A stretch of 64,000 nt of DNA from Vermamoeba vermiformis (taxonomy: Eukaryota; Tubulinea; Echinamoebida). Location of the stretch: positions 124,001-188,000 of the forward strand of contig JBEWZL010000300.1 of NCBI GenBank assembly GCA_045837725.1, given 5' to 3'. The number at the start of each line of letters is the position of its first letter. Within the stretch, counting starts at the first letter, position 1. A program made the position numbers and the translations under genes. Below, piece after piece: positions 1 to 13,571 of this stretch. The notes below the pieces were generated by a model, which worked only from the letters and a program-made list of their open reading frames with translations, ran no database searches and was not told the DNA's origin.

Positions 1-669
1 CCGATTCGGTTTCTACATCTACTGGGGAGTCACGAGTTGGGTGCCTGGATTCTACACTATCGCCGCGCAGTACTTCGTAAAGCACCCTATTCATATGAAC
101 TACATTGAGGCTATTACCATTCTTGCCTTGGGCGTGCTCTCCGTGTGGATCAACTACGAAGCTGACGTCCAAAAACAAGTCTTCCGCGCGACGAAAGGAC
201 ATTGCCTTATTTGGGGCAAGAAACCCGTTGGCATCCACGCCGAGTATAAGACTACTGATGGTCAGACAAGGTACGCTAATATACAATGCTACTTTTTTTG
301 ACACGTGTCAAAGTGTCACTTTTCCAGATCCAGATCCGTGACAAAAACGTTAATTTCGATAGTATTATTAATACGTAGTCGTACTTATGTATCTAATTCT
401 TGCTTTACAGATCTTCCCTCTTGCTCGCATCAGGCTGGTGGGGCATTGCGACTCATTTCCATTACGTCCCTGAAGTCCTCGTTGGTTTCTTTGCCGCTTA
501 TCCTGCAGGCAAAATGAGCATTATTCCGTACACTTACACCATCTTCTTGGCCTTGTTGCTGTTGCACCGAGTCTTGCGCGACGAATTGCGCTGCGAACAC
601 AAGTACGGCGTTTACTGGCACAAATACCGCGAAATTGTGCCGTACAAACTTATTCCTTACATTTTCTAA
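1..669 (+). CDS. DHCR7: 7-dehydrocholesterol (delta-7 sterol) reductase, C-terminal part
   Basis: Exons 1-270 and 411-669, split by a GT-AG intron that rejoins an Arg codon. The 5' end lies outside the window. The enzyme reduces the C7-C8 double bond of sterols with NADPH in the ER membrane, late in sterol synthesis. The translation starts in the family motif RFGFY and carries SLLLASGWWG, then the hallmark tail with LRDE, the HKYG-W segment and the ending VPYKLIPYIF. These match ERG4/ERG24/DHCR7 enzymes, with DHCR7 closer than C14 reductases because of the SGWWG and LRDE-RC segments. Several hydrophobic helices are visible. Poly(A)-like AATAAA lies at about 780. The next gene is convergent. 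The family is certain; the DHCR7 versus C14-reductase choice is slightly less so. Confidence 0.88.
299..310. repeat. TGACACGTGTCA palindrome, copy 1
   Basis: Perfect 12-bp palindrome with a CACGTG core in the DHCR7 intron. It is one of six exact copies in the window (see findings). Confidence 0.8.
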
Positions 670-823
670 ATAAGGAAATAATATTATCTTGCCTTTTATT
701 TATGTACCGTGGCTTTATTTTTTTGTATAATCGAAATCGTCATGTTCTTTCTGAATGTAAACGCCACTGTATTTGTAACAAATAAATATATTATTCAATA
801 ATTAAGGACGTATTGTCCGCGCG

Positions 824-839
824 AAAGATCCGGATCTTT
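824..839. repeat. 16-bp GATCCGGATC-centred palindrome
   Basis: AAAGATCCGGATCTTT is a perfect palindrome in the short spacer between two convergent genes. Partial versions (AGATCCG or CGGATCT) recur in many introns of the window. Function unknown; it could be a protein-binding site or part of the 3' processing region. Confidence 0.6.
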
Positions 840-873
840 ATACTTAAAAGTTGTAATTGAATGTTATTTCATT

Positions 874-3829
874 TTATTTTTCGGGGTACTTATCAGTTAG
901 TGACATAATCTCTTCAGCACTTTTCTTTTCCTAAAATAGAAATGATCAGTACGTACTGGATCATGACAAAGATAATATGACGCGTTCAGTGAAACAATCG
1001 TTCATGAACTGCTATCCTAAATGTCAGGCACTTACCTTTGCAGCGGTTCGAACGTCATTTCGCAGATCGCAAAACTGTTGTACAATTGGTCGAGCGATAT
1101 TTTTGGTTTGTTCCGCTTGATCTTCTTCAGTGATCAGGCCGAATATTTTCAACATTTTTTCAACGTAAGATGATACTGATGTTAATAGCAATACTTTTCT
1201 ATCAGCATTGGTCAAGTAGACGTTGCTTTTGTTGATCAGATCCAGCAATGCCGTGATAACTCCGGGGGTGTCAAAATTGTCCAGTAATAGTTCATGAACC
1301 AGCCGTTGCGTCCTTCTTAATAAATCACTCAATTCTACATCCGTGGCGGTCCATTTTTGCGATTTTGATTGTTCGGATTTGTCCTACAAAAAATGTCAAA
1401 TTTTTGTGCTGACGATAAAATTGATGCAAAGATTGATTTTACCGTGGCAAGCGTATTGACTTTCGATAAAAATTCTAAGAAATATCTCTCGTTATTTCTA
1501 GCCTTATCCAAGCTGTCTTTTCGGAAATTGAACGATTTGTTCCATTGCTGCGTCAAGAACAACATTCTAATTTGAAACGGTGTAAATTCACCCAAAATCT
1601 CTTTGATCGTGATAAAATTCTTCAACGACTTTGACATCTACGAAAAGAATTACTAAATTAGGAAAGTGGTCACAAAAATTTCGATATCGTACGGACCTTT
1701 AATCCCTCAATGTTCAAGTGGCCAGTGTGCAAGAAGTAATTGACCCATTGGTGCGTGCCAAAATACGCTTCAGATTGCGCGAGCTCATTATCGTGGTGAG
1801 GGAATCTCAAGTCCTGCGCACGACGAAGGATTAGTACAATGAAACATTATAGTCAATGCAAGATAATAATATTATTGTACGGCTTACCTCGCCTCCTGAA
1901 TGAATGTCAACGGTCTTTCCTAATATGGTAGAAGCCATCGCACTGCATTCAATGTGCCAACCTAAAAGTACGTTAGGCACGTGACTAAATCACTGCAATT
2001 TATGACACGTGTCAATTGTAAGTATCCTCTTGGCTTCCACTTCCAAACTTCTGACACTTTGACACGTGTCAAATAATCTTTTTTAAACGTACCAGGTCGT
2101 CCGTAACCAAAGACGGTGTTCCAACCAGGCTCTCCGGGCTTCGATTTCTTCCACAGAGCAAAGTCGATTGGACTGCGCTTGTCGTGCTCTGGCACATCTT
2201 TCATCAAGACTCCCTGAAAAAGTGTCAGATCCGATCACTCACAGAACTTTTTTATTTGAATGGCTAACTTACTTCGCCGTCTTGATGAAGTTTTCTATTT
2301 CCGATTGACCATGGCTCTAGCTTGCCATAAAAGTGGTGGTTGTCTGGCGGGTTGGCGTGGACAAGTGACGGGTCAAACTTGCCTGTGTTGAAGTACACGG
2401 ATCCATTCGATTGATAACTTGAAGTTGAATTAAATGCTATTCTAAGTACAATATGTTTCTATACTTACGCGTATCCGTTGTCTATAATCTTTGACACCAT
2501 TTGTACGACTTCATCGATGTAATCTGAGACACGTGTCAAAACGTCAGGTGATTTGACATTAAGCACGTTCATTTCATTGAAAAAATCTGTCTCGAACTTG
2601 CTCGCGTGTTCTCGGATCTAAAAATAGCCGTTATTATTGATAAGTGTTTCATGAACGGCACGAAATTTCATTGTAACATACCGCCTCGCGCATCGTATCG
2701 CTGGATAATGAGGGTCCGTACAAGGCGTCTACATATTCTACGAGTGGATCATATGCGAATTGAACAGGATCTGGAAATGTCTTATTCAATTCTTCGATTG
2801 TTTTGGAACTAATGGCGTTTAATTTTTCCTACCCGAAGAAACGTCAAAAATCAGATCCGGCTCTTTTCGACTAGAATAAAATGTATGATGAGATTACCTT
2901 TGCAGATGATTGCTTCGTAATGGCAATATTTAAATCAGCTTCTAATTCTTTTTTGTTTATTTTGCCGGTGCTGTGTTTAATATCTTCCTGCTTGACACGA
3001 CACAAATTAATCTTTAATAACAGAAAAATTGAATAAATTTTGAATTGGAATTACCTGCAAAACACCCAATTTCTTATCCTTGTCTTTAATATAATATTCT
3101 AAGGCTTTCTTAATGTCGTTCAAGATCTCGTCGTCCCAACCCGTCTGTGACTTTCGTTTTTCAGTGAACTGTTTCATCAAATAATTTCTTCGTGCACGAA
3201 CAATAATCTTATCGTCCACATCGGTAATATTCATCACGAAAAATACTGCAGTAGAATCGATGTTAGTAAAAATATCGATTCGGACTTGACGGTTCAGCCA
3301 AAGCATTAAATTTATTTCCGCAACGGCCGTATTGTATATTAGGATGACGATTATTATAAATAAATTAATTAGAGTTCTTACCTTCATAATTAAAATAATC
3401 TTCCAAAATTCTTCGGATAATATCGAACGTGATGTAAGTCCTGGAAATAATATATCAATAAGTCATAGTAATAATCGTAAATGCGTACATTGCATGACCT
3501 AAATGAGCGGAGTCGTAAACGGTTGGCCCGCAGATGTACCATTTGACCAGACGTCCTTCTTGAGGTATAAATGGCTCAAGCTTACTCGTTAAGCTATTAT
3601 ATACTTTTAAGCCTATGATAATCGAGTATAAAACGGTTAGTAGAGAATTTCAGACCGCGGATCCAGCTCGCCACGTGCAATATTATTTCAAATTTACAAA
3701 AAATCAGAATAATTATTGAAATATCGGGCTGTATATTATATACTCACCGACATCAACTCCGCCGCTCGGTTGAACCCAGGGAGGCTGTTCTAATTTTTTC
3801 TTTGGATCAGCCGTGGTAAGGATCGACAT
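874..3829 (-). CDS. CARS1: Cysteinyl-tRNA synthetase, cytosolic eukaryotic type
   Basis: A class I aminoacyl-tRNA synthetase that charges tRNA-Cys, read through about eleven exons. The start ATG (3827-3829) opens [18 protein letters not shown]. Landmarks in order are the [12 protein letters not shown] segment holding the HIGH signature, [14 protein letters not shown], the [12 protein letters not shown] zinc/tRNA region, the eukaryotic insert [16 protein letters not shown], the [26 protein letters not shown] segment and the KMSKS loop MSKSLKNF at about 1610-1637. The last exon (874-930) adds the short Lys-rich end ...[10 protein letters not shown]. The donor after the HLGH exon (near 3488) is the least certain join. 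No mitochondrial targeting peptide is visible, so it is probably cytosolic. The introns carry several TGACACGTGTCA palindromes. Confidence 0.93.
2003..2014. repeat. TGACACGTGTCA palindrome, copy 2
   Basis: Exact 12-bp palindrome in an intron of the cysteinyl-tRNA synthetase gene, 46 bp from copy 3. A one-mismatch relative lies near 2527. Confidence 0.8.
2060..2071. repeat. TGACACGTGTCA palindrome, copy 3
   Basis: Second exact copy in the same CARS intron, preceded by the half-site TGACACTT. Confidence 0.8.
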
Positions 3830-4100
3830 TTGATTGCTCTGGACGATCTACCACTCGATCACTGTATAAGCAAAAAGAATGTACACTTCGCCGCGAGTTC
3901 AATCGTGGTATCTGGTCAAGTTGCGAATTTTGGAAGAACATAATGTTGGAAAAAATCTTGTAGTCACTCATTGCTCGATTCCCATGGCTCACATGGCCAG
4001 AGCCCGTCGATATGCCTCTAGCGGCTTTTCAATTTTTAATTGACCTTCTCGTTAGATCTGGGTACATTTGCTCCGACAATTTTCTCAAGGTCGCTACAGC
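3830..4100. other. Spacer upstream of CARS, no gene recognised
   Basis: About 270 bp between the CARS start codon and the rRNA-like block. It should hold the CARS promoter. It contains TGTACACTTCGCC at about 3881, which loosely recalls the SSU rRNA h44 sequence TGTACACACCGCC, so mitochondrial-type sequence may begin here. That link is weak. Confidence 0.35.
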
Positions 4101-4104
4101 TCTC

Positions 4105-4720
4105 CCAAAACTTTCGCCCTGCGCTTGAAAGAGTAGCTATTTGAACAAGGCTAGTGCAGGACGCTGATCGGGAGGGCGCCCAATTGCAGTGCTACTTCGC
4201 TTTGTACGAGAGGACCAGCATGCCAAGTAGTCGCATCTGGGGCATCCTGCAGCGTAGACAGCGAGACGGTGGGGTTGGTAGCACCAATCCGCTAAGAAGT
4301 GCGTAACAGCAATTACAAGGCAGACAGAGTCGCCAGTAGCGTCGGACCCGAAAAGCTATGATAGCTTAGTTTGAACCAGCTGAAGCCGTGCGGCGGATGT
4401 GGTTCATTCTCAACTTGTCGGGTATTCAGATTCGAATGACTCTGTCTGCTGAAGTGCATACTTGCCGAGTTGCAGGACTCCCCGGATGCGATAGAGCAAC
4501 TTAACCACTTGATGCGATCGCCCTCCTTATTTTTTGCTTTTGTAGCGGCCGGATCGCGAGTACGTGTAGTCAGCGTCTATTACTAAACAAAACTATTTAT
4601 TCCGCAAAAATTCGACGCAAGATCGTTGAGAATCTTGCTAACTTGCTATTCTTTTTGTGGTAGCGGATCCCACGCCAAGAAAGTTCGGTCAAAGGCAGGC
4701 CTTGCTTTTAAAGGTTGCTT
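4105..4720 (+). rRNA. Mosaic of mitochondrial/bacterial-type LSU rRNA pieces (likely NUMT)
   Basis: A GC-richer, ORF-free block holds several short matches to conserved 23S-type LSU modules, all on the plus strand but not in rRNA order. GCGCTTGAAAGAG with a following CGGGAGGGCGCC resembles E. coli 1600-1690. TGTACGAGAGGACC (4203-4216) is the sarcin-ricin loop (about 2650). AAGAAGTGCGTAACAGC (4294-4310) resembles the GTGCGTAATAGC helix (about 1090). GACCCGAAA followed by CAGCTGAAG (4344-4385) resembles about 730-770. TTACTAAAC with GCAAAAATTCGACGCAAGA (4580-4623) resembles about 1770-1810. GGTAGCGGATCC with AAGTTCGGTC (4659-4690) resembles about 1930-1960. Bacterial rather than cytosolic 28S signatures point to a mitochondrial source. 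It is probably a concatenated nuclear insertion; a functional RNA is not excluded. The matches were made from memory of conserved rRNA sequence. Confidence 0.6.
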
Positions 4721-4888
4721 CGAAGGACGCTAGACCAAAGAATCAGTCACTAAATCTGACGAGCAAAATACAAATAAAATAGTCATAATATTATTTTATT
4801 AAATCTCAAATACAGAAATTAATAATAACAATACTATGACTGTAGACTACTGTTATATAGGCTTAATCCTTAATCAAATTAAAGGTCC

Positions 4889-7019
<2,131 letters not shown>

Positions 7020-7623
7020 TATGCTTATATGATCAACTTGACGATTGATGTGGGCGTTAGTTGCGAAGCAAAAAAACAAATGAAGCGCAACATTTTTGAC
7101 AGATAACTCCACACAGCCCTGATTGACGGATCGGAGTATTTTGACAATAGTTATTACGGAGCGGCATTGAGAAGTTAAGATCCGTGAACTCCACCAAGGC
7201 TGAGTGGCCCAAGCTTACGTCAAATTCAACGCTTGAGATCTCCTAAAAATTGTTTTTTATTGTTATTTTCGTTTATCTCAAGGCTACTTTATCCTCAAAA
7301 TATATGAAAGGACAAAAAATAGCGTTCCCGCGCATTCTTAGCTGCAAATGAAATGGTTCGTAGAAGTTATTGAAGGAAATTCACCGTTCATTTAAATTTT
7401 TATTGTTATCTTGATTTTACTGTGAGAACACAATCAAACTCATACATTCAATTTGACTATATTCTATTTATTTATTCAAAATGAATATAGCTCATTAGCA
7501 TCTTCGTAATCACATCAAACTTTCAACCATGGATTGGGCCGTTTCTATACATCCCCAATAATTATTTCTCACCTACAAATATTATTGTATATATACACGC
7601 ACGTACATAGTTTCACACGCACA
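7020..7623. promoter_or_regulatory. Divergent promoter region IDH / CABLES-like
   Basis: Roughly 600 bp between two start codons that face away from each other, AT-rich with no ORF. It should hold both promoters and 5'UTRs. GGCTGAGTGGCCCAAGC near 7200 mimics a tRNA D arm, but no T arm follows. Confidence 0.5.
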
Positions 7624-9865
7624 ATGCAAACCGAAATCCTACCGATAAAAGAAGATCGAGCTAATCCTGGCCAAGGACCAACCTCGCCAGAAAAAGAAAA
7701 TAAATCCCCGAGAAAAGGCTCTGCAAAGGGTCATACTGCATTGGCAAAAAGTATGCCCGTCAAGCACAAAGCTCCAGCGGAAGATGAGTCAAATCCAAAA
7801 CAATCGCAGCGAAGCCCTATTCAAGACAGTCAAGATACAAATATTAGGAAAACAGTTATTGTAAAGAAGGAGCGAAAAAAGCAAAAGTAAGTCTTAAAGT
7901 TACTTCACGATTTTCCAAAATTATTGTCGGCCTCGAGACGCCTCTGTATGAAATTAAAGCATAGTTCCTGTATTAAAATAATACGTTTGAATTACGTCTT
8001 AATAATTGGATTTCTTCTACAGCGAGAAAGCTGCCGCTGAGGATTTCTTGAAGGGCATCAGCTTTGGCGATCCTAAGAAAGAGCTGCCGAAGAAGGTAAG
8101 CTACTTAAACTATGTATGATTGTCATGCATATGAGATTGAATCATTCGCGAATCTTTGATGCTAGATCTCCTTCTTTATTTTTGCCTAACTCGTCGCGTG
8201 CTCAGGTCAAAAAGCCTGCCGCTCCCGTACAGCCTCTTTACCAATCAGCTCATATCGAGAAAGAGGTCGTTATTCCTACAACCACACCTTTAGCAACTTC
8301 TCTAGGGCAATCGTTTGTATCCGCTCCTGCTGCTGAGGAGCTGATCGTCGAAGAGAGACCAATGCCAGTCATTGAAGAGGTGCATGATGACGAGGAGCAA
8401 CAAGCAAAGAAGAAACCTTCCACGAAGAAGAAGTTAGTAATAAAGGGAGCCAACCTGAAGAAGTACGTGGCCTTGCTGATATCGGAGTTTTGCTAACCCT
8501 TTTACAAAAATAGATACAAAAGCAAGTTGGTCAATTCTACGATGTACTTCACTTCTTCACATCAAAGCTACCCTATTGTATCGTCGCTCATCGTTACTTC
8601 CGACGCCAAGCTCGCCACACCTGCCCGAACAACTAGCTTTGAGAGGCAGTCGTTTTCACGTGAGAGGTCGTCTACACTAGAAGACATTACACGGCCACAA
8701 TTGAAGACATCGACTGCAGTAGTCAAGAAGCCATCAAAGGGCACAGCTTATGGTTATCTATTGCCTTTGTAAGCAAGCTCAGCCTCGTTAATTCTGCCAC
8801 TTCTAACTCTGCTTCAGGCACGAGGAATACAACCCGCACTTGTTGGACAACTCCTTTGTATTGCCTGGCAAACAGCGAATGGTTATTAACCTGCCTGGAT
8901 TCAGGGTAAGCGCAAGTAACACCGTTCATCGGTTACCGAACTGGCGGGACCAGAAAAAAGTTGAAACGGCGTTCAACAATCCGACATGGTGTAGGGGTTC
9001 AGCATATCCGCCTGTCACGCGGGTGACCCGGGTTCGATTCCCGGTGTTGGAGATTTCTTTTTTACTTTTTGGATTTTCCTTCGCTCACGCCTCTCTGCCT
9101 CCCGCTACGCTCTTCGAACGAATAGCGTTGCATTTTTTTTTCTTCACGCATCCATTCGACGGTTGACTGACCTTCTCTTTCAGGAATCGTTTTTCCCGTT
9201 TGTTAAGGCTGCACATCTCGAAGAAGAGTTGGACAGCGAGTTTAAAGAGAAGCACCCTTGGCTCAAGACAAACATCACTCTCAACGATATACGGAAGATG
9301 AAGAGAAGGTTGTTTGAAGTGTCCCTCAGCGTTGTAAGTACTCAGCCTCACGTGCCCTCTGAAAGTCCCACTAATGTTATCTAATCTTTAGTCACTCGAT
9401 GTTAGCACTACAGCGCTGTCGTACGTCTATTTTGAGCGCTTAATCGTTAAGGTACCTTAGCGTGCTTTTTGCAAATCATCTATTCGTATTTTGACTCAAC
9501 TAACGTCCGGTTAGAATCTCGTTACGAAGAACAATATGAAGTCTTATGCAGCAGCTTGCCTACTCCTAGCGGCCAAATTCAACAATCCAAGAGAGTTCGC
9601 TAAGCGGGTGTTTGAAGCTATCGACCGGACGTTTGTGCCTGCACGCGATGTTACGAGCGTCGAGTTTATTGTTTACAAAGATCTGGCGTTCAAGTTAATG
9701 GCGGATATGTCAGATGTCGAGCCGCACTTACAGCAGCTACAGGCTAGTCAAGATTATCAAGATCACTTGTTCGAGTACCAAGCGAGAAGAAGGAAAGGAT
9801 CCGTGCGAGATAGTATTTATGGCGAGTTACCTAATACAGGCAAACAAGCCGCAAACTCACAGTAG
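7624..9865 (+). CDS. CABLES-type cyclin-fold protein
   Basis: Eight exons (7624-7886, 8023-8095, 8206-8462, 8514-8768, 8818-8905, 9184-9333, 9392-9451, 9515-9865) give 498 residues in phase. Animal CABLES1/2 link CDKs to tyrosine kinases and end in a cyclin-box fold. Here residues 1-90 are Lys/Pro/Ser-rich. A short AAEDFLKGISF segment near residue 95 resembles the conserved CABLES motif. The middle is low complexity. The C-terminal third matches the CABLES cyclin region: YNPHLLDNSF-LPGKQR, FFPFVK, KEKHPWLK, LNDIRKMKR, TTALSYVYFERL and SYAAACLLLAAKF. Intron 5 (8906-9183) is unusually long because it contains a tRNA-Asp gene. Partners are unknown. Family assignment is good; orthology is not proven. 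Confidence 0.82.
8980..9052 (+). tRNA. tRNA-Asp (GTC), inside an intron
   Basis: 73-nt cloverleaf with anticodon GTC in loop CTGTCAC, stem TCCGC/GCGGG, T arm with GGTTCGATTCC and acceptor TCCGACA/TGTTGGA with G as discriminator. A T-run terminator (CTTTTTT) follows at about 9056. It lies in intron 5 of the CABLES-like gene on the same strand. A second copy with identical near flanks is at 63906-63978. Confidence 0.96.
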
Positions 9866-10284
9866 AAAATAGTTTATGGCGAAATACAATGTAGTTAATT
9901 AGTGTATAGAATAGCGAACCAACGCAAGCTTGGTTGTTTTGTAAATAGTTGCAGATCCGAAAAGAGGTCTAGCATTTTTGACAAATATTCGAAATAAATC
10001 GGAAATTGAGAGTAATACTATACTTTTATTAATGCAGAGTAAGATCGACGGATGGGTGTTGCGTAAATTATTACTATAAAAGGTAAAACAGATGTACCTC
10101 GTGATGTCATTCCGAGCTCCATGTTTTTCATTATTTTAATCTGCTTTTGCTAGATAACACAACTAAAATACTTCCAAAAGGATTTATTTTCGTAATTTCT
10201 GTGCCTAGCGCGATCTGGTGCAACGGAAAAAGAAGTAAACTTCGGGATCTTCAAGCAAAAGCATTTTTCAACTGTTATTCAACG
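9866..10284. other. Spacer between cyclin-like and photolyase genes
   Basis: About 420 bp, AT-rich. AATAAA-like signals follow the cyclin stop (about 9993). The rest should carry the photolyase promoter and 5'UTR. No gene seen. Confidence 0.4.
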
Positions 10285-12896
10285 ATGAGCAACAATAATA
10301 ACAAGAAAAAACGGACCCTAGAAGAGGTTTCGTCGGATGCGAGCAGCTCTGACTCAGAATCAAGCCCGGCAAACAAGAAAATAAAGGTAAAAATTGTGTA
10401 AAATTTGGAATCGTATAATAATACTTGTAACACTATATGTCGACGTTGCGAATATTCCAAGCAATAGTAAAGCGAGCGAAAAAACTCATAAATTCAATTA
10501 TTTAGATCGAAAAAGAAACAAACAACGCAGAAGCCTTGAACGAGACTAAAGATGGCAAAGGAGGCAACAAGGATGGCGCACCACTCGAAAAGGAAGTCAA
10601 TCCTCAACGATACCGAGCGTTGTTCGGAACTCTCACTAAGAAACCAAATGGTCCGATCGTTTACTGGATGAGTCGCGATCAGGTACGCCAAATAATTCGA
10701 AGAAAATATTATATGATATCACGCGACTACGTACAGAGTATTCCTGGCATTTTGATGATATTACAATGGATCAAAATTAAATATACTGAACTAATTAATT
10801 TTTCGCTTAGAGAGTTGACGATAATTGGGCCTTATTATACGCACAGCAATTAACTAACCATGGCAATCCTAATTCTAAGAAAAATAATCCTGAGAAGCAA
10901 GATCCACTGCCAATAGCAGTAGTTTTCAATTTAGTGCCCAGCTTTTTAAACGCCACGAAGCGTCATTATGCGTTTATGCTTAAAGGTCTTAAAGTCGTCG
11001 AAGCACAGCTTAAAGCACTCAATATACCCTTCTTCATGCTCGAGGTACGCACCTTCAAATCAGATCCACTTTTTTTTCAAAATTTAGCGCCCCTTTCAGG
11101 TGTGAATGTAAATAATGTTTTTACTGTTCATGTAAAAGAGGGCGAATATTATATTAGTTCTTAATTATTTTTAATCTTTTTAGTAATTTTATGTTAATCA
11201 ATTTGTATGTAGGGCAATCCCTATGAGACCATTCACAAGTTCGCCAAAGAGCACAAAGTGTCTCACATCATCACAGACTTTTCGCCGCTCAGAATATCAC
11301 GCGAATGGAAAGACAAACTGATCAAGAACTTGTCGGCTGATTACAAGGATTGCGTCGTGCATGAAGTTGATACACATAATATCGTGCCTATTTGGGTTGC
11401 ATCGCCCAAGCAAGAAGTAGGTGCTAGAACATTAAGGTAAGATTTCAGTGAAACGATTTCGGGGTCAGTGCAGATCCACATCTTTTGGGTTTTCTTTCTT
11501 GGCCGAACTTCATATTTCAGAACATCATATTGTCATAGTTTGATATAGCTGTCGGCTACAAACGATATTGGACCTTATTTCTAATTTTTGACATTTTAGA
11601 CCGAAGATCCATAAGCAACTACCGACCTTCTTGACGGAGTTTCCGAAGCTCGTAAAACAAGAATCCGTTGCTGATTGGCAAAAAGAACAGCTTGCAAAAG
11701 GTAAAAATGGCCATTTACTCACTTGCTAATAGCGTATATTGACGTTTCCATATTAGGAGTGGACTGGGATCGGCTGTTAAAGTGGGTCGATGAAAAATTG
11801 ATCGACGTGCCAGAGATCGATTGGGCAAAGCCAGGGCCCGAAGAAGCGTTGGAAGCTATCAACAGTTTCATTGAAAAACGATTGAAGAATTACGCGAGCA
11901 GCAGAAATGACCCGGCAGTTGAAGCGCAGTCAAATTTGTCACCGTACTTTCACTACGGCAACGTCGCTGCTCAACGCGTGGCATTGCAAGTCAAGCCTTT
12001 GAGAAACAAGCACCCCGAGTCTGTCGGTAAGAATCACTAACAAATAGCCGTCCCTGCGTTCATGAACACTTTCCAAATAAGGCAAGTTTGACACTAACGA
12101 ATTTTTCTCACGTAGATGCGTTCCTTGAAGAATCGATTGTACGAAGAGGTAAGATCGTCTTATTAATCGTGCCATACTTATTTTTCAATGTTAATGGATT
12201 GGTATTATTTTAGAGCTGGCAGATAATTTTTGTTTTTACAACAAGCACTACGACTCGTTTGAAGGATTCGCGGCTTGGGCACAACAAACATTGAACGATC
12301 ATAAGAAAGACAAACGACCTGTGCTTTATACAGAAGAAGAGCTAGAGTTTTTTAAGACGCACGATCATCTTTGGAATGCGTGTCAACTCGAGGTTAGTCT
12401 TTGCAATAATTTTTTTCACGTTGAATGTTCACTGAACGGATCTGTAGATGGTGCGTAAAGGCAAGATGCACGGCTTCATGCGCATGTATTGGGCCAAGAA
12501 AATCTTAGAGTGGACCGAGTCACCTGAAGAGGCCTTAAGAATAGCTATTTATTTGAATGACAAATACGAAATGGATGGACGAGATCCAAATGGTTACGTC
12601 GGATGCGCTTGGGCTATTGGTACGCAATAACATCTAATACAAGTACGTAGATGGCGTATTGATAATATGATATAATAGGAGGTGTTCATGATCAAGGATG
12701 GGCCGAGCGTGAGATTTTCGGCAAGATCCGGTACATGAACTACGCTGGCTGCAAACGAAAGTTCGATATTATCAAGTACATCACTATTTGCAGAAAATAT
12801 TTGACCAAAGAAGAAGAAAAGAAGTTCACGAAGGACTTGGTGCCGATTGCCGAAAACAGCATAAAGGCGGCTCTGAAGAAAACCGCAAAAAAATAA
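10285..12896 (+). CDS. Class II CPD photolyase
   Basis: Ten exons (10285-10386, 10506-10682, 10811-11044, 11213-11436, 11600-11700, 11757-12026, 12116-12148, 12214-12392, 12448-12619, 12679-12896) give 569 residues in phase. The enzyme uses blue light with FAD to split cyclobutane pyrimidine dimers. Residues 1-75 are charged and low-complexity, with KKKR and NKKIK basic patches that could be nuclear signals. The class II signature is clear: [70 protein letters not shown] and [15 protein letters not shown], with the FAD-binding C-terminal half intact. The C-terminus is Lys-rich. Exon 7 is only 33 nt. It is convergent with the 3CxxC gene. Confidence 0.95.
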
Positions 12897-13136
12897 CACT
12901 TACTCGTGTTACCAACTGCTATTGTTTGTTGTTATATGAACACGTAATAATCATTTGTTATTTAATTTTTTTTTTTGGTTGGGGGAATTTTCCCCGGCGG
13001 CAAAAGAGAATAAATGCAAATAAAATAGTGTTTATTCACTACAAAAAAATAAAGATTTCACTCACTTCTGAATTCGATTGAATTTGTGAATTAAAGAATT
13101 GGCATGCCAAAAATTAACTTCGCCTTAAGCATTATA

Positions 13137-13571
13137 TTACGCAGTGCACTTTCCGAGCAGACAGGCTTCACATCTGGAAGAATCATGACTCTTCTTCGGC
13201 GTTCCAGTCATGCGAACTCGCGATCCTTTGGTTTGAGAAGGGTTTTGCCATTTATCAATTTTCTGTTTGATAATAGAGTCTAATTCCTTGCTGTAAGGCT
13301 GCGGCTCCGCCCATTTCTGGCACTTTTGACATTTCTGTTGGTAGATCACGACACTAATGTTCTTTCTTTCAGGCGACCTCCAAAGCTTGACTTCGCAGCG
13401 GCCTTTCATAGTTGACCAACTTCTCTTGCATTGACATTGGAACTTTAACTTGATATTTGACTTGAAGCAGCGGTGTCTTTGTGCGATGTTTTCTGATCGA
13501 GTCACCACGTTCCATCTTTCTTGCTTTGGAAGGCTCTCGACGACTTCGCTTCGAGTAAGATGTATAGGCAT
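13137..13571 (-). CDS. 3CxxC-type zinc-finger protein
   Basis: Intronless ORF of 144 residues. Cys pairs in order are CQC at about residue 46, CQKC at about 81 and CEAC at about 135, with the aromatic/basic spacing KFQCQCKRSW...VVIYQQKCQKC...PYSKELDSII. This is the layout of the zf-3CxxC family (animal receptor-transporting proteins, ZAR1 and fungal relatives). Animal RTPs have a membrane anchor; this one has none, so a soluble nucleic-acid- or protein-binding role is more likely. The exact function is unknown. It is convergent with the photolyase gene, 240 bp away. Confidence 0.72.
   Translation of the reverse strand: MPIHLTRSEVVESLPKQERWNVVTRSENIAQRHRCFKSNIKLKFQCQCKRSWSTMKGRCEVKLWRSPERKNISVVIYQQKCQKCQKWAEPQPYSKELDSIIKQKIDKWQNPSQTKGSRVRMTGTPKKSHDSSRCEACLLGKCTA

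Noticed and set aside
4105-4540. RNase P, SRP or telomerase RNA ending in a T-run at about 4528
   Set aside because: None of their conserved elements could be found, whereas several LSU rRNA words were present.
7180-7245. tRNA (D-arm-like GGCTGAGTGGCCCAAGC)
   Set aside because: No T arm or matching acceptor stem in the following 80 bases.
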